Shown: one piece after another, positions 1 through 7,553 of the stretch
Layout of the letters: each line of letters starts with the position of its first letter
Numbering within the stretch: position 1 is the stretch's first letter
Origin: an uncultured Aquimarina sp.
GTDB taxonomy: Bacteria; Bacteroidota; Bacteroidia; Flavobacteriales; Flavobacteriaceae
DNA length: 64,000 bases
Reading direction: 5' to 3'
Assembly (NCBI RefSeq): GCF_947500065.1
Contig: NZ_CANMQT010000002.1
Coordinates: 186,001 to 250,000 of the forward strand
Position numbers and translations under genes: made by a program
The notes under the pieces: model-generated
The model's database searches: none
The model's input: the letters and a program-made list of their open reading frames with translations, nothing else
What the model was told of the DNA's origin: nothing

Positions 1-167
1 GGAAAGATGACAACAGTATTGTAGTCGATCTAATGGTAACATATGTAAGACATGATGATACCACAATTACACTTCCTGTTGTAGATGTATTTGAAATCAA
101 AGACAACAAAGTTGATGCTACCATCATTTTTATGGACATAAACCCTTTATATAATACTAAAGGCTAG
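1..167 (+). CDS. NTF2/SnoaL-like protein, C-terminal part only (gene enters from the left)
   Basis: The reading frame is open from base 3 to a TAG at 165-167, giving about 54 residues. It ends in a C-terminus almost identical to the protein at 984-1364 (shared VTYVRHDD and FEIK motifs and the ending FMD-x-NPLYN). The two are therefore tandem paralogues of the small cone-shaped SnoaL/NTF2-like fold, whose substrate cannot be read from sequence. Five bases separate it from the next gene, so it is probably the upstream member of an operon running to 1598. The N-terminus lies outside the window. Confidence 0.8.
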   Translation, partial: KDDNSIVVDLMVTYVRHDDTTITLPVVDVFEIKDNKVDATIIFMDINPLYNTKG

Positions 168-172
168 ATATT

Positions 173-565
173 ATGCTTAAGACAATAGGAATAGACCATG
201 TAAATATTCAAGTACAGAATTTACAGGAGTCATACCAATTTTACAAGAAACTCTTTGGATTTGAAATATTGAAGAATCAGCCAGAAGAGAACAGCTATAT
301 TATTGGAAATGAAAACACCAAAATATGTCTTTACGAAGTATCTAATTTACCAAAATACAACAGAAGTAATGGTGGCTTCAATCATTTCTCAATCATAGTG
401 GAAAACTTTGATGATGTCTTAGAGTTATGTAAAAAACTAGGAGTCTATATATGGCATGGAGGACATATTGTAAAGTGGGAAAAATCACGATCCATTTACA
501 TCGATGATCCAAATGGATATAATATTGAAATAGGAGATGTTTGGGGCGGAGGTCTTACAGAATAA
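173..565 (+). CDS. VOC-family (glyoxalase/bleomycin-resistance/dioxygenase fold) protein
   Basis: A 130-residue protein of single-module VOC size. The start follows the previous stop by five bases. The usual VOC metal positions can be placed: His9 in DHVNI, a His near residue 71 in NHFSI, and a Glu near 119 in NIEI close to the C-terminus. These metalloenzymes or binding proteins act on small molecules (lactoylglutathione, catechols, antibiotics), but nothing visible fixes the substrate here. It sits between two NTF2-like paralogues and a DoxX gene. A role in handling a small hydrophobic or oxidised compound is inference only. Confidence 0.85.
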   Translation: MLKTIGIDHVNIQVQNLQESYQFYKKLFGFEILKNQPEENSYIIGNENTKICLYEVSNLPKYNRSNGGFNHFSIIVENFDDVLELCKKLGVYIWHGGHIVKWEKSRSIYIDDPNGYNIEIGDVWGGGLTE

Positions 566-596
566 ACAAATTAAAACAAAAATAAATATCAAAATT

Positions 597-971
597 ATGA
601 AACAAAAAATTTTATTCGTTGTGAGCCTGTTATTTGGGCTTATGATGATCAATTCAGGATTAAACAGTTTTTTTAGTTATATGCCCATGCCAGAAGTATC
701 GGAAGCTGGCGGACAATTAATGTATGCCTTTGCAAATTCAAAATGGCTATTCCCTCTTATTGGGATTGCAGAAATAATAGGAGGCGCTCTCTTTATTAGC
801 AACAAACTTCAGGCCTTAGGGGCCATTATTATTTTGCCTGTGACCGTAGGGATTTTATTATTTCACCTTGTGAATGATCCAGCTGGGATACTAATATCAG
901 TAGTATTATTTGCAATTAACCTTTGGGTGATTATAGAAAATAGAGAAAAATATAATTTACTAATAAAATAA
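597..971 (+). CDS. DoxX-family small membrane protein
   Basis: The frame is open from an ATG at 537, but that start would overlap the VOC gene. The ATG at 597 begins a normal hydrophobic N-terminus (MKQKILFVVSLLFG) and is preferred, giving 124 residues. Four hydrophobic segments are visible, with the DoxX-like pattern around the second and third helices (FPLIGIAEIIGGAL, then ALGAIIILPVTVGILLFH). DoxX proteins are inner-membrane proteins linked to thiol/redox or quinone-related partners; the function here is unknown. It lies in the same operon as its VOC and NTF2-like neighbours. Confidence 0.8.
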   Translation: MKQKILFVVSLLFGLMMINSGLNSFFSYMPMPEVSEAGGQLMYAFANSKWLFPLIGIAEIIGGALFISNKLQALGAIIILPVTVGILLFHLVNDPAGILISVVLFAINLWVIIENREKYNLLIK

Positions 972-983
972 AACATTCAAATT

Positions 984-1364
984 ATGAAAGATTCAAACAA
1001 CAAGTTAAAAATTCAAACCATTATTGATGCAATCGACAGTGGGGATCCAACAATATTTGGGGCATTATTAACAGAAGATTCTACCTTCCGCTTTGGAAAT
1101 TGGGAACAAGTTAAGGGCAAACCAGCAGTATTTGAAGCTCAAACAAATTTTTTCGCCTCTGTAAAAAGTACTAAACATAAAATTTTAAGAACCTGGGAAA
1201 ATGAGGGGAGTATTGTAGTAGATATGATGGTAACCTATGTAAGACACGATGATTCTACAATTACGCTACCAGTCGCTGATATTTTTGAAATTAAAAATGA
1301 TAAAATAACAGCAACTACAATTTTTATGGATGTCAATCCATTATATAATCCATCAACTGATTAA
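984..1364 (+). CDS. NTF2/SnoaL-like (nuclear transport factor 2 family) protein
   Basis: A 126-residue soluble protein with the DUF4440/SnoaL layout: an N-terminal helix (IQTIIDAIDSGD), a central WEQVKG loop and C-terminal beta strands. It has no signal peptide. It is the complete paralogue of the partial gene at the left edge, with obvious DNA-level similarity over the last 150 bases. It starts 12 bases after the DoxX stop and is followed three bases later by the DUF2798 gene, so it is co-transcribed. Members are isomerases, dehydratases or ligand-binding proteins; the role is unknown. Confidence 0.85.
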   Translation: MKDSNNKLKIQTIIDAIDSGDPTIFGALLTEDSTFRFGNWEQVKGKPAVFEAQTNFFASVKSTKHKILRTWENEGSIVVDMMVTYVRHDDSTITLPVADIFEIKNDKITATTIFMDVNPLYNPSTD

Positions 1365-1367
1365 ACA

Positions 1368-1598
1368 ATGCGGATAACATGTAAAACATATGACCTTATT
1401 TTTGCTACTGTTGTTAGCATAGTAATGTCGTTTTTCATGGCCTTTTTTATGCTATTGGTAAATGCTGGTTTTACAAATGATTTTTTTATGCAATGGTTGA
1501 AAACCTTTGGTATAGGCATACTTATTTCATTGCCAGTCTCCATAGTTTTTATTCCATTAATAGCAAAAAGTCTTTCCAAAATTTTCAAAGTATACTAA
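1368..1598 (+). CDS. DUF2798-type two-helix membrane protein
   Basis: A 76-residue protein with two transmembrane helices (about 9-32 and 43-66) and a short basic C-terminus, matching the size and layout of DUF2798 proteins. It begins three bases after the preceding stop and ends directly before a strong hairpin, so it is the last gene of the operon that starts left of the window. No function is known for the family. An antisense frame of similar length covers the same bases but has no credible protein features. Confidence 0.75.
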   Translation: MRITCKTYDLIFATVVSIVMSFFMAFFMLLVNAGFTNDFFMQWLKTFGIGILISLPVSIVFIPLIAKSLSKIFKVY

Positions 1599-1600
1599 TA

Positions 1601-1634
1601 AACATCTGGAATTAAGTCATTAATTCCAGATGTT
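1601..1634 (+). terminator. Hairpin terminator closing the first operon
   Basis: A perfect 15-base inverted repeat (1601-1615 with 1620-1634, loop GTCA) starts two bases after the DUF2798 stop and is followed by an AT-rich stretch. It probably ends the NTF2/VOC/DoxX operon. Confidence 0.8.
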
Positions 1635-1652
1635 ATTCTTACAATCTTATAT

Positions 1653-2288
1653 ATGAAATTAAACTATTTTAATATAACAGTATCGGTTTTCATTCTTTTA
1701 TTTTCATCAAAGAATTTTGCACAACAGTCCCCAATTCCAGTTGAATTATTTGCAGGAAATAGAGCTATAACATATCAGCATGTGTTGAATAAAAATATTT
1801 TGGATAACAAATTTAATTTCTTTAATGTGGTGTCATTTGACGCAGAGTATGAAGAAAACGGTAATAGCATTTATGTCGTACAAAGCTTAGTTTCTTATAA
1901 AATAACAAATAAGTTTTCATTGGGCATTGGAGGTCAATTACAAAACATTGGTGCATTTGCCATTGTAGGTGTTCAATTTGCACATGCAACAGATAATTTT
2001 TTATTGGTGATTCTACCAACAGTAACTATAACTGGCAAAACTAACTATGAGCAATTCTTATTATTGGAATATCGACCAAAAATAAATGAGAAAATAAGAG
2101 GTTATTTTAGAACTCAATTTTTGGTCAATACAGACTTCACTAAATATAATAGAGGGTATCAACAACTTAGACTGGGATTAGAAAAGAAAAATATTCAATT
2201 TGGGCTTGCAGCAACATTCGATCAATTTAATTCCAGTACAATAACGACAAGTAATTATGGGGTTTTTACACGTTTGCTAGTATTCTAA
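1653..2288 (+). CDS. Exported probable outer-membrane beta-barrel protein
   Basis: A 211-residue protein with a clear signal peptide (hydrophobic segment 8-18, cleavage after FAQ near 24). The mature part alternates polar and hydrophobic residues, has glycine-aromatic turns (SLGIGGQLQNIG, RLGLEKKNIQFGLA) and ends in a short hydrophobic strand with terminal Phe (RLLVF), as outer-membrane barrels do. I do not recognise the family. It lies alone between a terminator and the promoter of the next gene. Confidence 0.6.
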   Translation: MKLNYFNITVSVFILLFSSKNFAQQSPIPVELFAGNRAITYQHVLNKNILDNKFNFFNVVSFDAEYEENGNSIYVVQSLVSYKITNKFSLGIGGQLQNIGAFAIVGVQFAHATDNFLLVILPTVTITGKTNYEQFLLLEYRPKINEKIRGYFRTQFLVNTDFTKYNRGYQQLRLGLEKKNIQFGLAATFDQFNSSTITTSNYGVFTRLLVF

Positions 2289-2332
2289 AAATCTTGTGCC
2301 AAAAGTCACAGATATTATGCTGATAGCCGAAT

Positions 2333-2340
2333 TACCTTTG
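2333..2340 (+). promoter_or_regulatory. Bacteroidota-type -7 element for the hydrolase gene
   Basis: TACCTTTG matches the TAnnTTTG -7 consensus and lies 26 bases before the start of the hydrolase at 2366. I do not see a clean TTG at the expected -33 position. Confidence 0.5.
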
Positions 2341-2365
2341 CATAATAACAATTTAATTTAATATT

Positions 2366-3304
2366 ATGACAACTAGTTTTTGGAAAGAATTACCAAGAGA
2401 AGAATTGGATAAACATTACAATCCAACATTATGGACACCAAGACTGACGCCAGACAGTTTATTACCTAAACACGAAGAATTCACAACAAGGGCCAGTAAC
2501 GATTATAAGAATAGCTTAATTGAAAGAAACCTATTCGAATCTATTCAGGTTGGAGATGGTAATTACAAAAGTGAAATAGACATATGTAAACCAGATCAAG
2601 CCACAGACCAGAAAACTGCTCTCATTTATATTCATGGAGGTTGGTGGCAATGGTTTAGCAAAAAGCAATTTACCTTTGTGGCTAAGCCTTTTACTGATAA
2701 AGGAATCACAGTCTACTTACCAGGATACACTATGGCACAGGATTGGAATAATACGTCTAACCCAATTCAGGAAATTTTCACTCAAGTAAAACTGGCAATT
2801 GTACAATTGCTTAAAGATACCGATAAGAACAATATTGATAAGGTGTTTATCACTGGACATTCTGCAGGAGGTCATTTAGCTGCCATGATGGCCTTAGTGG
2901 ATTGGAAAAAAGAGTTTGATCTAACAAATAATCAAGTACAGCGATTGAAAGGAGTGATTTCACTTAGCGGATTATTTGATGTTAGACCACTGGTTGATAC
3001 TTTTGTTAACGACGCAATAAAAATTGATAATGCGGAAGCTGAAAAAGTAAGCCCATATTACTTGTTAAATGAGCTTTCTAAAGATTTTAAGCCACTTCCT
3101 ACATTTCTAGCATTACCGGAATATGATCCGCAAGAATTTTATCGTCAAACCAGAGAATACCAATCTTTATTACATAATAAGGGACATCACTGTGACTTGT
3201 TTTTCATTTCTAAGACCGATCATTTAGATATAATTGAGAATTTTTATAGTGAAAACTATGTACTTACAGATTATATAATGGATATTATTCAAAACAGACA
3301 TTAA
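2366..3304 (+). CDS. Alpha/beta hydrolase, esterase / kynurenine-formamidase-like
   Basis: A 312-residue cytoplasmic alpha/beta-hydrolase. The oxyanion-hole motif HGG is at residues 90-92 (YIHGGWW) and the nucleophile elbow GHSAGGH places the catalytic Ser at 166; a C-terminal His lies in KTDHLD. This HGG/GxSxG layout is shared by arylformamidases and hormone-sensitive-lipase-type esterases. The enzyme hydrolyses a small ester or amide; the substrate is not determinable. It has its own promoter and terminator, and a related paralogue follows at 3423. Confidence 0.85.
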   Translation: MTTSFWKELPREELDKHYNPTLWTPRLTPDSLLPKHEEFTTRASNDYKNSLIERNLFESIQVGDGNYKSEIDICKPDQATDQKTALIYIHGGWWQWFSKKQFTFVAKPFTDKGITVYLPGYTMAQDWNNTSNPIQEIFTQVKLAIVQLLKDTDKNNIDKVFITGHSAGGHLAAMMALVDWKKEFDLTNNQVQRLKGVISLSGLFDVRPLVDTFVNDAIKIDNAEAEKVSPYYLLNELSKDFKPLPTFLALPEYDPQEFYRQTREYQSLLHNKGHHCDLFFISKTDHLDIIENFYSENYVLTDYIMDIIQNRH

Positions 3305-3315
3305 TAACATATATT

Positions 3316-3366
3316 AAAAAGGTAGCTAACTTTATAATTCAATTTTTAAGTAATAGCTACCTTTTT
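3316..3366 (+). terminator. Hairpin terminator after the first hydrolase
   Basis: AAAAAGGTAGCTA (3316-3328) pairs with TAGCTACCTTTTT (3354-3366), 25 bases apart, and the right arm ends in a T-run. The symmetric A/T ends could serve either strand. Confidence 0.75.
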
Positions 3367-3422
3367 TCGAATTAGTTAGTCAATAGCAACAAATAAGTAA
3401 CAGGTCTACACCAATATAAAAG

Positions 3423-4253
3423 ATGGATTATTTAACTAAACAATTAGATTTACGTCTACGTCACCCAAACTTTCAACACTTTCTTGACTTTAATGAAAGG
3501 GAGAGTGAAAGAGTAAGAAATCAATATAATTGTCATTTGGATCGAGCCTATGGAAAAGACATGTTACAAAGCATAGATATATTTCCGTCTTCCAAACCAG
3601 ATTCTCCAGTTCTTATGTTTATACATGGAGGATATTGGAAGGCTTTGGATAAAAAAAACTATAGCTATATAGCAGAACCGTTTGTGAAAAACGATTTTAC
3701 TGTTTGCTTAATTAATTATAGACTGTTGCCAAAGGTTGACATGACAGTTCTTATTAATGACCTTGCAGAAGCTACTGAATGGATAAAAGGTGAAATTTTT
3801 CGATTTAATGGAAACCCCTACAATATATCCATAAGTGGGCATTCTGCTGGCGGTCATTTAGCGCTAATGACTTATTTGATGAATGAAAACTTAAGAACAT
3901 CTATTAAAGCAATTTGCAGTCTAAGTGGCATATTTGATTTAGAGCCTATTCAAAATAGTTATCTTAACAAAAAGCTACAATTGAACAAGAATGATATTGA
4001 AAAATACAGTCCTCTTTATTGGGATTTGTCAGTTTTAAAATGCCCAACACTTTTAAGTGTTGGAGGAAATGAAACGGAATTTTATATCGAGCAATCGAAG
4101 AAAATATTTTCTAAAAACAGCACTAATGATTTCTTAAAATATTTCGAATGTAATGAGTTAAATCATTATCAGATAGTGCATGAATTGGGTAATGAAAATA
4201 GTACAATAAGTCAGTTTATTTTCAAGCATGCAAATGACAATACTAGTTTATAA
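3423..4253 (+). CDS. Alpha/beta hydrolase, second paralogue
   Basis: A 276-residue hydrolase related to the protein at 2366-3304: HGG at 68-70 (FIHGGYW), GHSAGGH with the nucleophile Ser at 141, the shared phrase SLSGIFDLEP and a C-terminal NHYQIVHE His. It lacks the longer N-terminus of its neighbour. It has no signal peptide, so it is cytoplasmic. The adjacent pair suggests tandem duplication followed by divergence; arylformamidase-like activity is possible but unproven. Confidence 0.85.
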   Translation: MDYLTKQLDLRLRHPNFQHFLDFNERESERVRNQYNCHLDRAYGKDMLQSIDIFPSSKPDSPVLMFIHGGYWKALDKKNYSYIAEPFVKNDFTVCLINYRLLPKVDMTVLINDLAEATEWIKGEIFRFNGNPYNISISGHSAGGHLALMTYLMNENLRTSIKAICSLSGIFDLEPIQNSYLNKKLQLNKNDIEKYSPLYWDLSVLKCPTLLSVGGNETEFYIEQSKKIFSKNSTNDFLKYFECNELNHYQIVHELGNENSTISQFIFKHANDNTSL

Positions 4254-4311
4254 AATATATTTTATATTGCAAAACCATCGTTTGAAGTGAAATAAGGTTT
4301 GTAAAATATTA

Positions 4312-4761
4312 ATGAATAAAGATTCAAGAAATTATATCGAGAAAAAAGAAATCTCCAAAACCAAAGATGTTATTGTTTTAAGAACTAATTTTAATGATGA
4401 TATCCTATGGGAGAAATTATGTGAGTTAATCTCTGAGCCTAATAAAGAATATGGATACAAGGCTTATGTAGAATTCGTAAACAATATTGGACATAATGAT
4501 ATAGAGCAAAATGCGATAACTGATCTTCTGGTAAAAGCTGGCTATGATCATCTAATTGTTTTTGTGGTAGATGATATTACCTTTCAACACAAAGATAGCC
4601 CAATTTTGTGTATTGATCTTTATGAAAAAACTGATAATAGTTTTCGAGTAATTCCATCAGAAATGTGGTCTGTAGAGAATAATCTATCCATTTCAAATAT
4701 GGATTTTGAAGATTTTACGGATTCGTTGGATTCCGAAGGAATATTTAGAGGGTTTGAATAA
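4312..4761 (+). CDS. Conserved hypothetical protein, possibly DUF6924-like
   Basis: 149 residues, acidic, no signal or membrane segment. A hydrophobic strand followed by FNDD and an aromatic-rich helix (VIVLRTNFNDDILWEKL) and a later strand (HLIVFVVDDITF) suggest a small alpha/beta fold. The opening VLRT-F-DD-W pattern recalls proteins labelled DUF6924, but I am not sure of this. It has no obvious partner: it lies 58 bases after the hydrolase and converges with the flavoprotein gene at 4818. Function unknown. Confidence 0.65.
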   Translation: MNKDSRNYIEKKEISKTKDVIVLRTNFNDDILWEKLCELISEPNKEYGYKAYVEFVNNIGHNDIEQNAITDLLVKAGYDHLIVFVVDDITFQHKDSPILCIDLYEKTDNSFRVIPSEMWSVENNLSISNMDFEDFTDSLDSEGIFRGFE

Positions 4762-4817
4762 TACTAATCTCTAACCTCATCATCTAAGATTTAGGTATAA
4801 AGTTTTTAAGAATGCTT

Positions 4818-5438
4818 CTATAAGGAATACCACTTTTTACTTACTATTTGAATTTTCCTTTTTGCTTTGTCAAGTTTTTTACTAAGCTCATCAGGATATT
4901 GTTCTAAACCAAATGCATTAACGCTCTCTAATGGGATTCCTATAAAATTAAAGCATGCGCTCAATAACGATGTAGCAAAATTAACACTTTTTAGAGGTTC
5001 TATTGCAAAATCACTTCCACTTGTCATTAACACTAAAGCTTTTTTGTTTTCACAAAGACCTTTCGGCCCCATCCCGGTCATTGTAAAAGTTTTACCAGAT
5101 TGTATGATAGCATCAATCCATGCTTTAACCGTTGCTGGTAGAGAAAAATTGTACATAGGGCTGGCAACAACAATATAATCGGTATCTAATACTTGTTGCA
5201 TCATTTTATCGTTATGATTCAATATTTTTTGCTCCTTAGCATTCAATGTTACTCCTTTAGAATTACGATCTACAAATAAATTTAGGTTTTCTCTTAATAA
5301 TAAATCGGGTGGGAATTTTACAAGATCAACGAAACTTATTTCAGTTTTATCAGCATTTATTTCAACAAAATAATCTACCAGCTTTTTAGTGTTAGAATTT
5401 TTCCTGGGAGTGTAACTAATAACTAGTGTCTTTTTCAT
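4818..5438 (-). CDS. FMN-dependent NADH-azoreductase / flavodoxin-fold NAD(P)H oxidoreductase
   Basis: 206 residues with the flavodoxin-like fold of AzoR-type enzymes: an N-terminal beta strand and phosphate loop (YTPRKNSNTKKL, about 9-20) and the hallmark PMYNFSLPATVKAWID, where the family binds FMN, then the GKTFTMTG loop. These enzymes do two-electron reduction of quinones and azo compounds with NADH, which counters electrophile stress. It is divergent from an HxlR regulator, and a perfect palindrome lies between them. This is the usual arrangement for a quinone-responsive detoxification enzyme and its repressor. Confidence 0.85.
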   Translation of the reverse strand: MKKTLVISYTPRKNSNTKKLVDYFVEINADKTEISFVDLVKFPPDLLLRENLNLFVDRNSKGVTLNAKEQKILNHNDKMMQQVLDTDYIVVASPMYNFSLPATVKAWIDAIIQSGKTFTMTGMGPKGLCENKKALVLMTSGSDFAIEPLKSVNFATSLLSACFNFIGIPLESVNAFGLEQYPDELSKKLDKAKRKIQIVSKKWYSL

Positions 5439-5455
5439 ATTGTGATTTATATGTG

Positions 5456-5474
5456 CAAAATTAAACTAACTTTG
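5456..5474. promoter_or_regulatory. Back-to-back -7 elements of the flavoprotein/HxlR divergent promoters
   Basis: On the minus strand, bases 5463-5456 read TAATTTTG, upstream of the flavoprotein gene. On the plus strand, 5467-5474 read TAACTTTG, upstream of the HxlR gene. Both fit TAnnTTTG. They are three bases apart and directly flank the large palindrome, so one bound regulator could block both. Confidence 0.55.
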
Positions 5475-5486
5475 CTATATAAAGTA

Positions 5487-5530
5487 TATCAGTATCCTAA
5501 AGTATACTGGTATACTTTAGGATACTGATA
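5487..5530. promoter_or_regulatory. Perfect 20-base inverted repeat, probable HxlR operator
   Basis: The left arm 5487-5506 and right arm 5511-5530 are exact reverse complements, separated by CTGG. The inner part contains two AGTATACT/GTATACT boxes. It lies between the divergent -7 elements and the HxlR start, 28 bases before the ATG. The position suits an operator; it would also form a stable hairpin in the HxlR leader RNA. Confidence 0.7.
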
Positions 5531-5558
5531 ATAAATTATCTAAAAAAATAATTAAGAA

Positions 5559-5924
5559 ATGGACATGACAAAAAAAGAGACTAAAAGTTTTACTCCTGTA
5601 GAATGCAAAACTTTTATTCGCCCTGTAAGGGATGTTTTTGATTTAATAGGTGGAAAATGGAGGTTACCCATCATTATAGCTCTCTCTTTTAAAAATCATA
5701 GATTTAAGGAGTTGGAACGCCAAATAGAAGGCATTACACCAAGAATGCTTTCCAAGGAATTGAAAGATTTGGAAATAAATGGATTGATTCATAGGGAAGT
5801 ACTTAATAGCAGGCCGGTAACAGTTCTATATAGTTTGTCAGACTATGGTAAATCTTTAGATAATGTAGTTGTCGCTATGAGAGATTGGGGGTTAATTCAC
5901 AGAAAAAGAATCATAAATAAATAA
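5559..5924 (+). CDS. HxlR-family winged-helix transcriptional regulator
   Basis: 121 residues covering one HxlR winged helix: the family signature GGKWRLPII (about 31-39), the recognition region FKELERQIEGITPRMLSKELKDLE and the wing ending in HREV. A Cys sits near the N-terminus (residue 16), where YodB/HypR-type members carry their redox-sensing Cys, so quinone or thiol sensing is plausible. It is divergent from the azoreductase-like gene and next to the palindrome, and probably represses both promoters. One base separates it from the downstream Crp/Fnr gene. Confidence 0.88.
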   Translation: MDMTKKETKSFTPVECKTFIRPVRDVFDLIGGKWRLPIIIALSFKNHRFKELERQIEGITPRMLSKELKDLEINGLIHREVLNSRPVTVLYSLSDYGKSLDNVVVAMRDWGLIHRKRIINK

Positions 5925-5925
5925 T

Positions 5926-6540
5926 ATGCTCGACAGTTTTATAAAACAACTGAACATTTTAGAAGATGATCTTAAAAGAGAGCTTCGAGAAAATGCGGAA
6001 ATAACACACCATAATAAAGGAGAAGTTATTATTAAAAATAATCAATACATTAAGGTTTTAAAGATTGTTCTAAAAGGTAAAGTACGAGTTTACCAAGAAT
6101 ATGAAGATAGAGAAATTTTAATTTATTACTTAACTAGTATGGAGACTTGTACTTTGTCTTTATCTGCATGCTTTGCAGATTCTAAAAGTAATGTAAGCGC
6201 CATTGCAAAAGAAGACAGTACTATATTGAACATACCTGTGAGGTTCATTAAAGATTGGAATTTTAAATACAAAAGTTGGAACGCTTTTACAATTAATATA
6301 TTTAGGGAAAGCTACAACTCGCTTTTAAGCAGTTATTCTAATTTAGCTTTCAAATCTCTAAAAGAACGCTTGTTAGAATTTTTAATATCTGTATCCCGGA
6401 ATTCTATAATTAATAAATCTCATTTACAAATAGCCATGGAACTGGGTACTACAAGAGAGGTCATTTCAAGGCTTTTAAAAAAAATGGAAAGTGATGGTGA
6501 AATTCAACTGGGACAACGGGAAATAAAACTACTATTATAA
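5926..6540 (+). CDS. Crp/Fnr-family transcriptional regulator
   Basis: 204 residues: an N-terminal cyclic-nucleotide-binding-type beta roll (about 20-115, with the LKGKVRVYQEYEDREIL strand pair) and a C-terminal Crp helix-turn-helix (about 160-195, LQIAMELGTTREVISRLLKKME). There is no Cys cluster for an Fe-S centre, so it is Crp-like rather than Fnr-like; the effector is unknown. It starts one base after the HxlR stop, so the two regulators are co-transcribed. The targets may include the NTF2/VOC genes that follow. Confidence 0.88.
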   Translation: MLDSFIKQLNILEDDLKRELRENAEITHHNKGEVIIKNNQYIKVLKIVLKGKVRVYQEYEDREILIYYLTSMETCTLSLSACFADSKSNVSAIAKEDSTILNIPVRFIKDWNFKYKSWNAFTINIFRESYNSLLSSYSNLAFKSLKERLLEFLISVSRNSIINKSHLQIAMELGTTREVISRLLKKMESDGEIQLGQREIKLLL

Positions 6541-6622
6541 TTTCTTTAGTTGTGCTAAAAGGCACAGGTATCTTCTATGCTTAACTGTTTTCTTTGTAGA
6601 ATAATTTTAAATATTCAAAAAA

Positions 6623-7513
6623 ATGCAAAGGGAAAAGTTATTAATTGTACTGATGATTTTATTAAGTCCCATTTCTTATGGCCAAAACAGCGGACAGAAT
6701 GTGGTCAAGACTTCAGAACAAGCTTATCAGGAACATTCACCCATAGCCCATCACAAAATAGCACTAGAAGTTCTAAATGAAAGTAAAAAGTGGATCAACG
6801 CTTTTAATGAAGGTAACACTAAAAAATGTGTTGAAAGTTATCGCACAAATGCTGTAATGAGAGCAATGCCTTTCGGGGTTAAAAATGGAAGCCAAGCAAT
6901 CAATAATTTCTGGAAACCTTTTATAGAATCGGGTGCAAGCAATTTGGTTTATACTGACGTAACTATAGAGGTAGTTAATGAATCAACCGCACTTATATCA
7001 GCAAACTGGAGTATGAATGTTGGTCGTGGTACTATTTATCAGGAAAAATGGGAAAAGAAGGATAATATTTGGAAATTGACTTATGATGATTTTGAAGTAT
7101 TGGAGCAATTTGAAAAACCAAGGATAAACACAAACCCAGCTACAACCAGTCATCAAGCTCTAGAAGAAGTCATAAATGCATCAATAGATTGGATTAATGG
7201 ATTCAATAGTCAGAACAGTACAATTTGTGGTAATGGGTATTCAGATGATGCTACAATGAATGCTGTTCCATTTACTAGTTTGCATCATAAAGCAGCTATT
7301 CAAGAATTTTGGGCAAAATTAATCGCTGATGGGGCTAAAAATTTGACTTATCACAATCCGAAATTTGCGGTTATAACACCAGAACGAGTATTGGTCTCTT
7401 CTAGATGGTCGATGAATATAGGTGAAGGAAAGATTTATCAAGAAAAGTGGATAAAAGAGAAAGATAAATGGATTTTAGGATATGATGAGTTTCAAGTACT
7501 AAAGCAGTATTAA
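6623..7513 (+). CDS. Exported tandem-duplicated NTF2/DUF4440-like protein
   Basis: 296 residues. The signal peptide (LLIVLMILLSPISYG) is followed by two copies of the same NTF2-like module (about 45-150 and 170-296). Each copy contains an AMPF/AVPF loop, an INNFWKPF/IQEFWAKL helix, a W-S-M-N-(V/I)-G strand and an IYQEKW-K strand. This is an internal duplication within one secreted chain, probably periplasmic. An overlapping 67-codon frame at 6577 is not credible. The function is unknown; the fold usually forms a hydrophobic pocket. Confidence 0.82.
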   Translation: MQREKLLIVLMILLSPISYGQNSGQNVVKTSEQAYQEHSPIAHHKIALEVLNESKKWINAFNEGNTKKCVESYRTNAVMRAMPFGVKNGSQAINNFWKPFIESGASNLVYTDVTIEVVNESTALISANWSMNVGRGTIYQEKWEKKDNIWKLTYDDFEVLEQFEKPRINTNPATTSHQALEEVINASIDWINGFNSQNSTICGNGYSDDATMNAVPFTSLHHKAAIQEFWAKLIADGAKNLTYHNPKFAVITPERVLVSSRWSMNIGEGKIYQEKWIKEKDKWILGYDEFQVLKQY

Positions 7514-7553
7514 AATCATTGGATTCAACAAACATATATTTAATAGTTATCAT

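Noticed and set aside
537..596. Extended N-terminus of the DoxX protein
   Set aside because: It would overlap the VOC gene and adds a polar Lys-rich stretch before a normal membrane N-terminus, so the ATG at 597 is preferred.
1361..1588. Antisense ORF opposite the DUF2798 gene
   Set aside because: The plus-strand frame has transmembrane segments, tight operon spacing and a terminator; the antisense frame has none of these.
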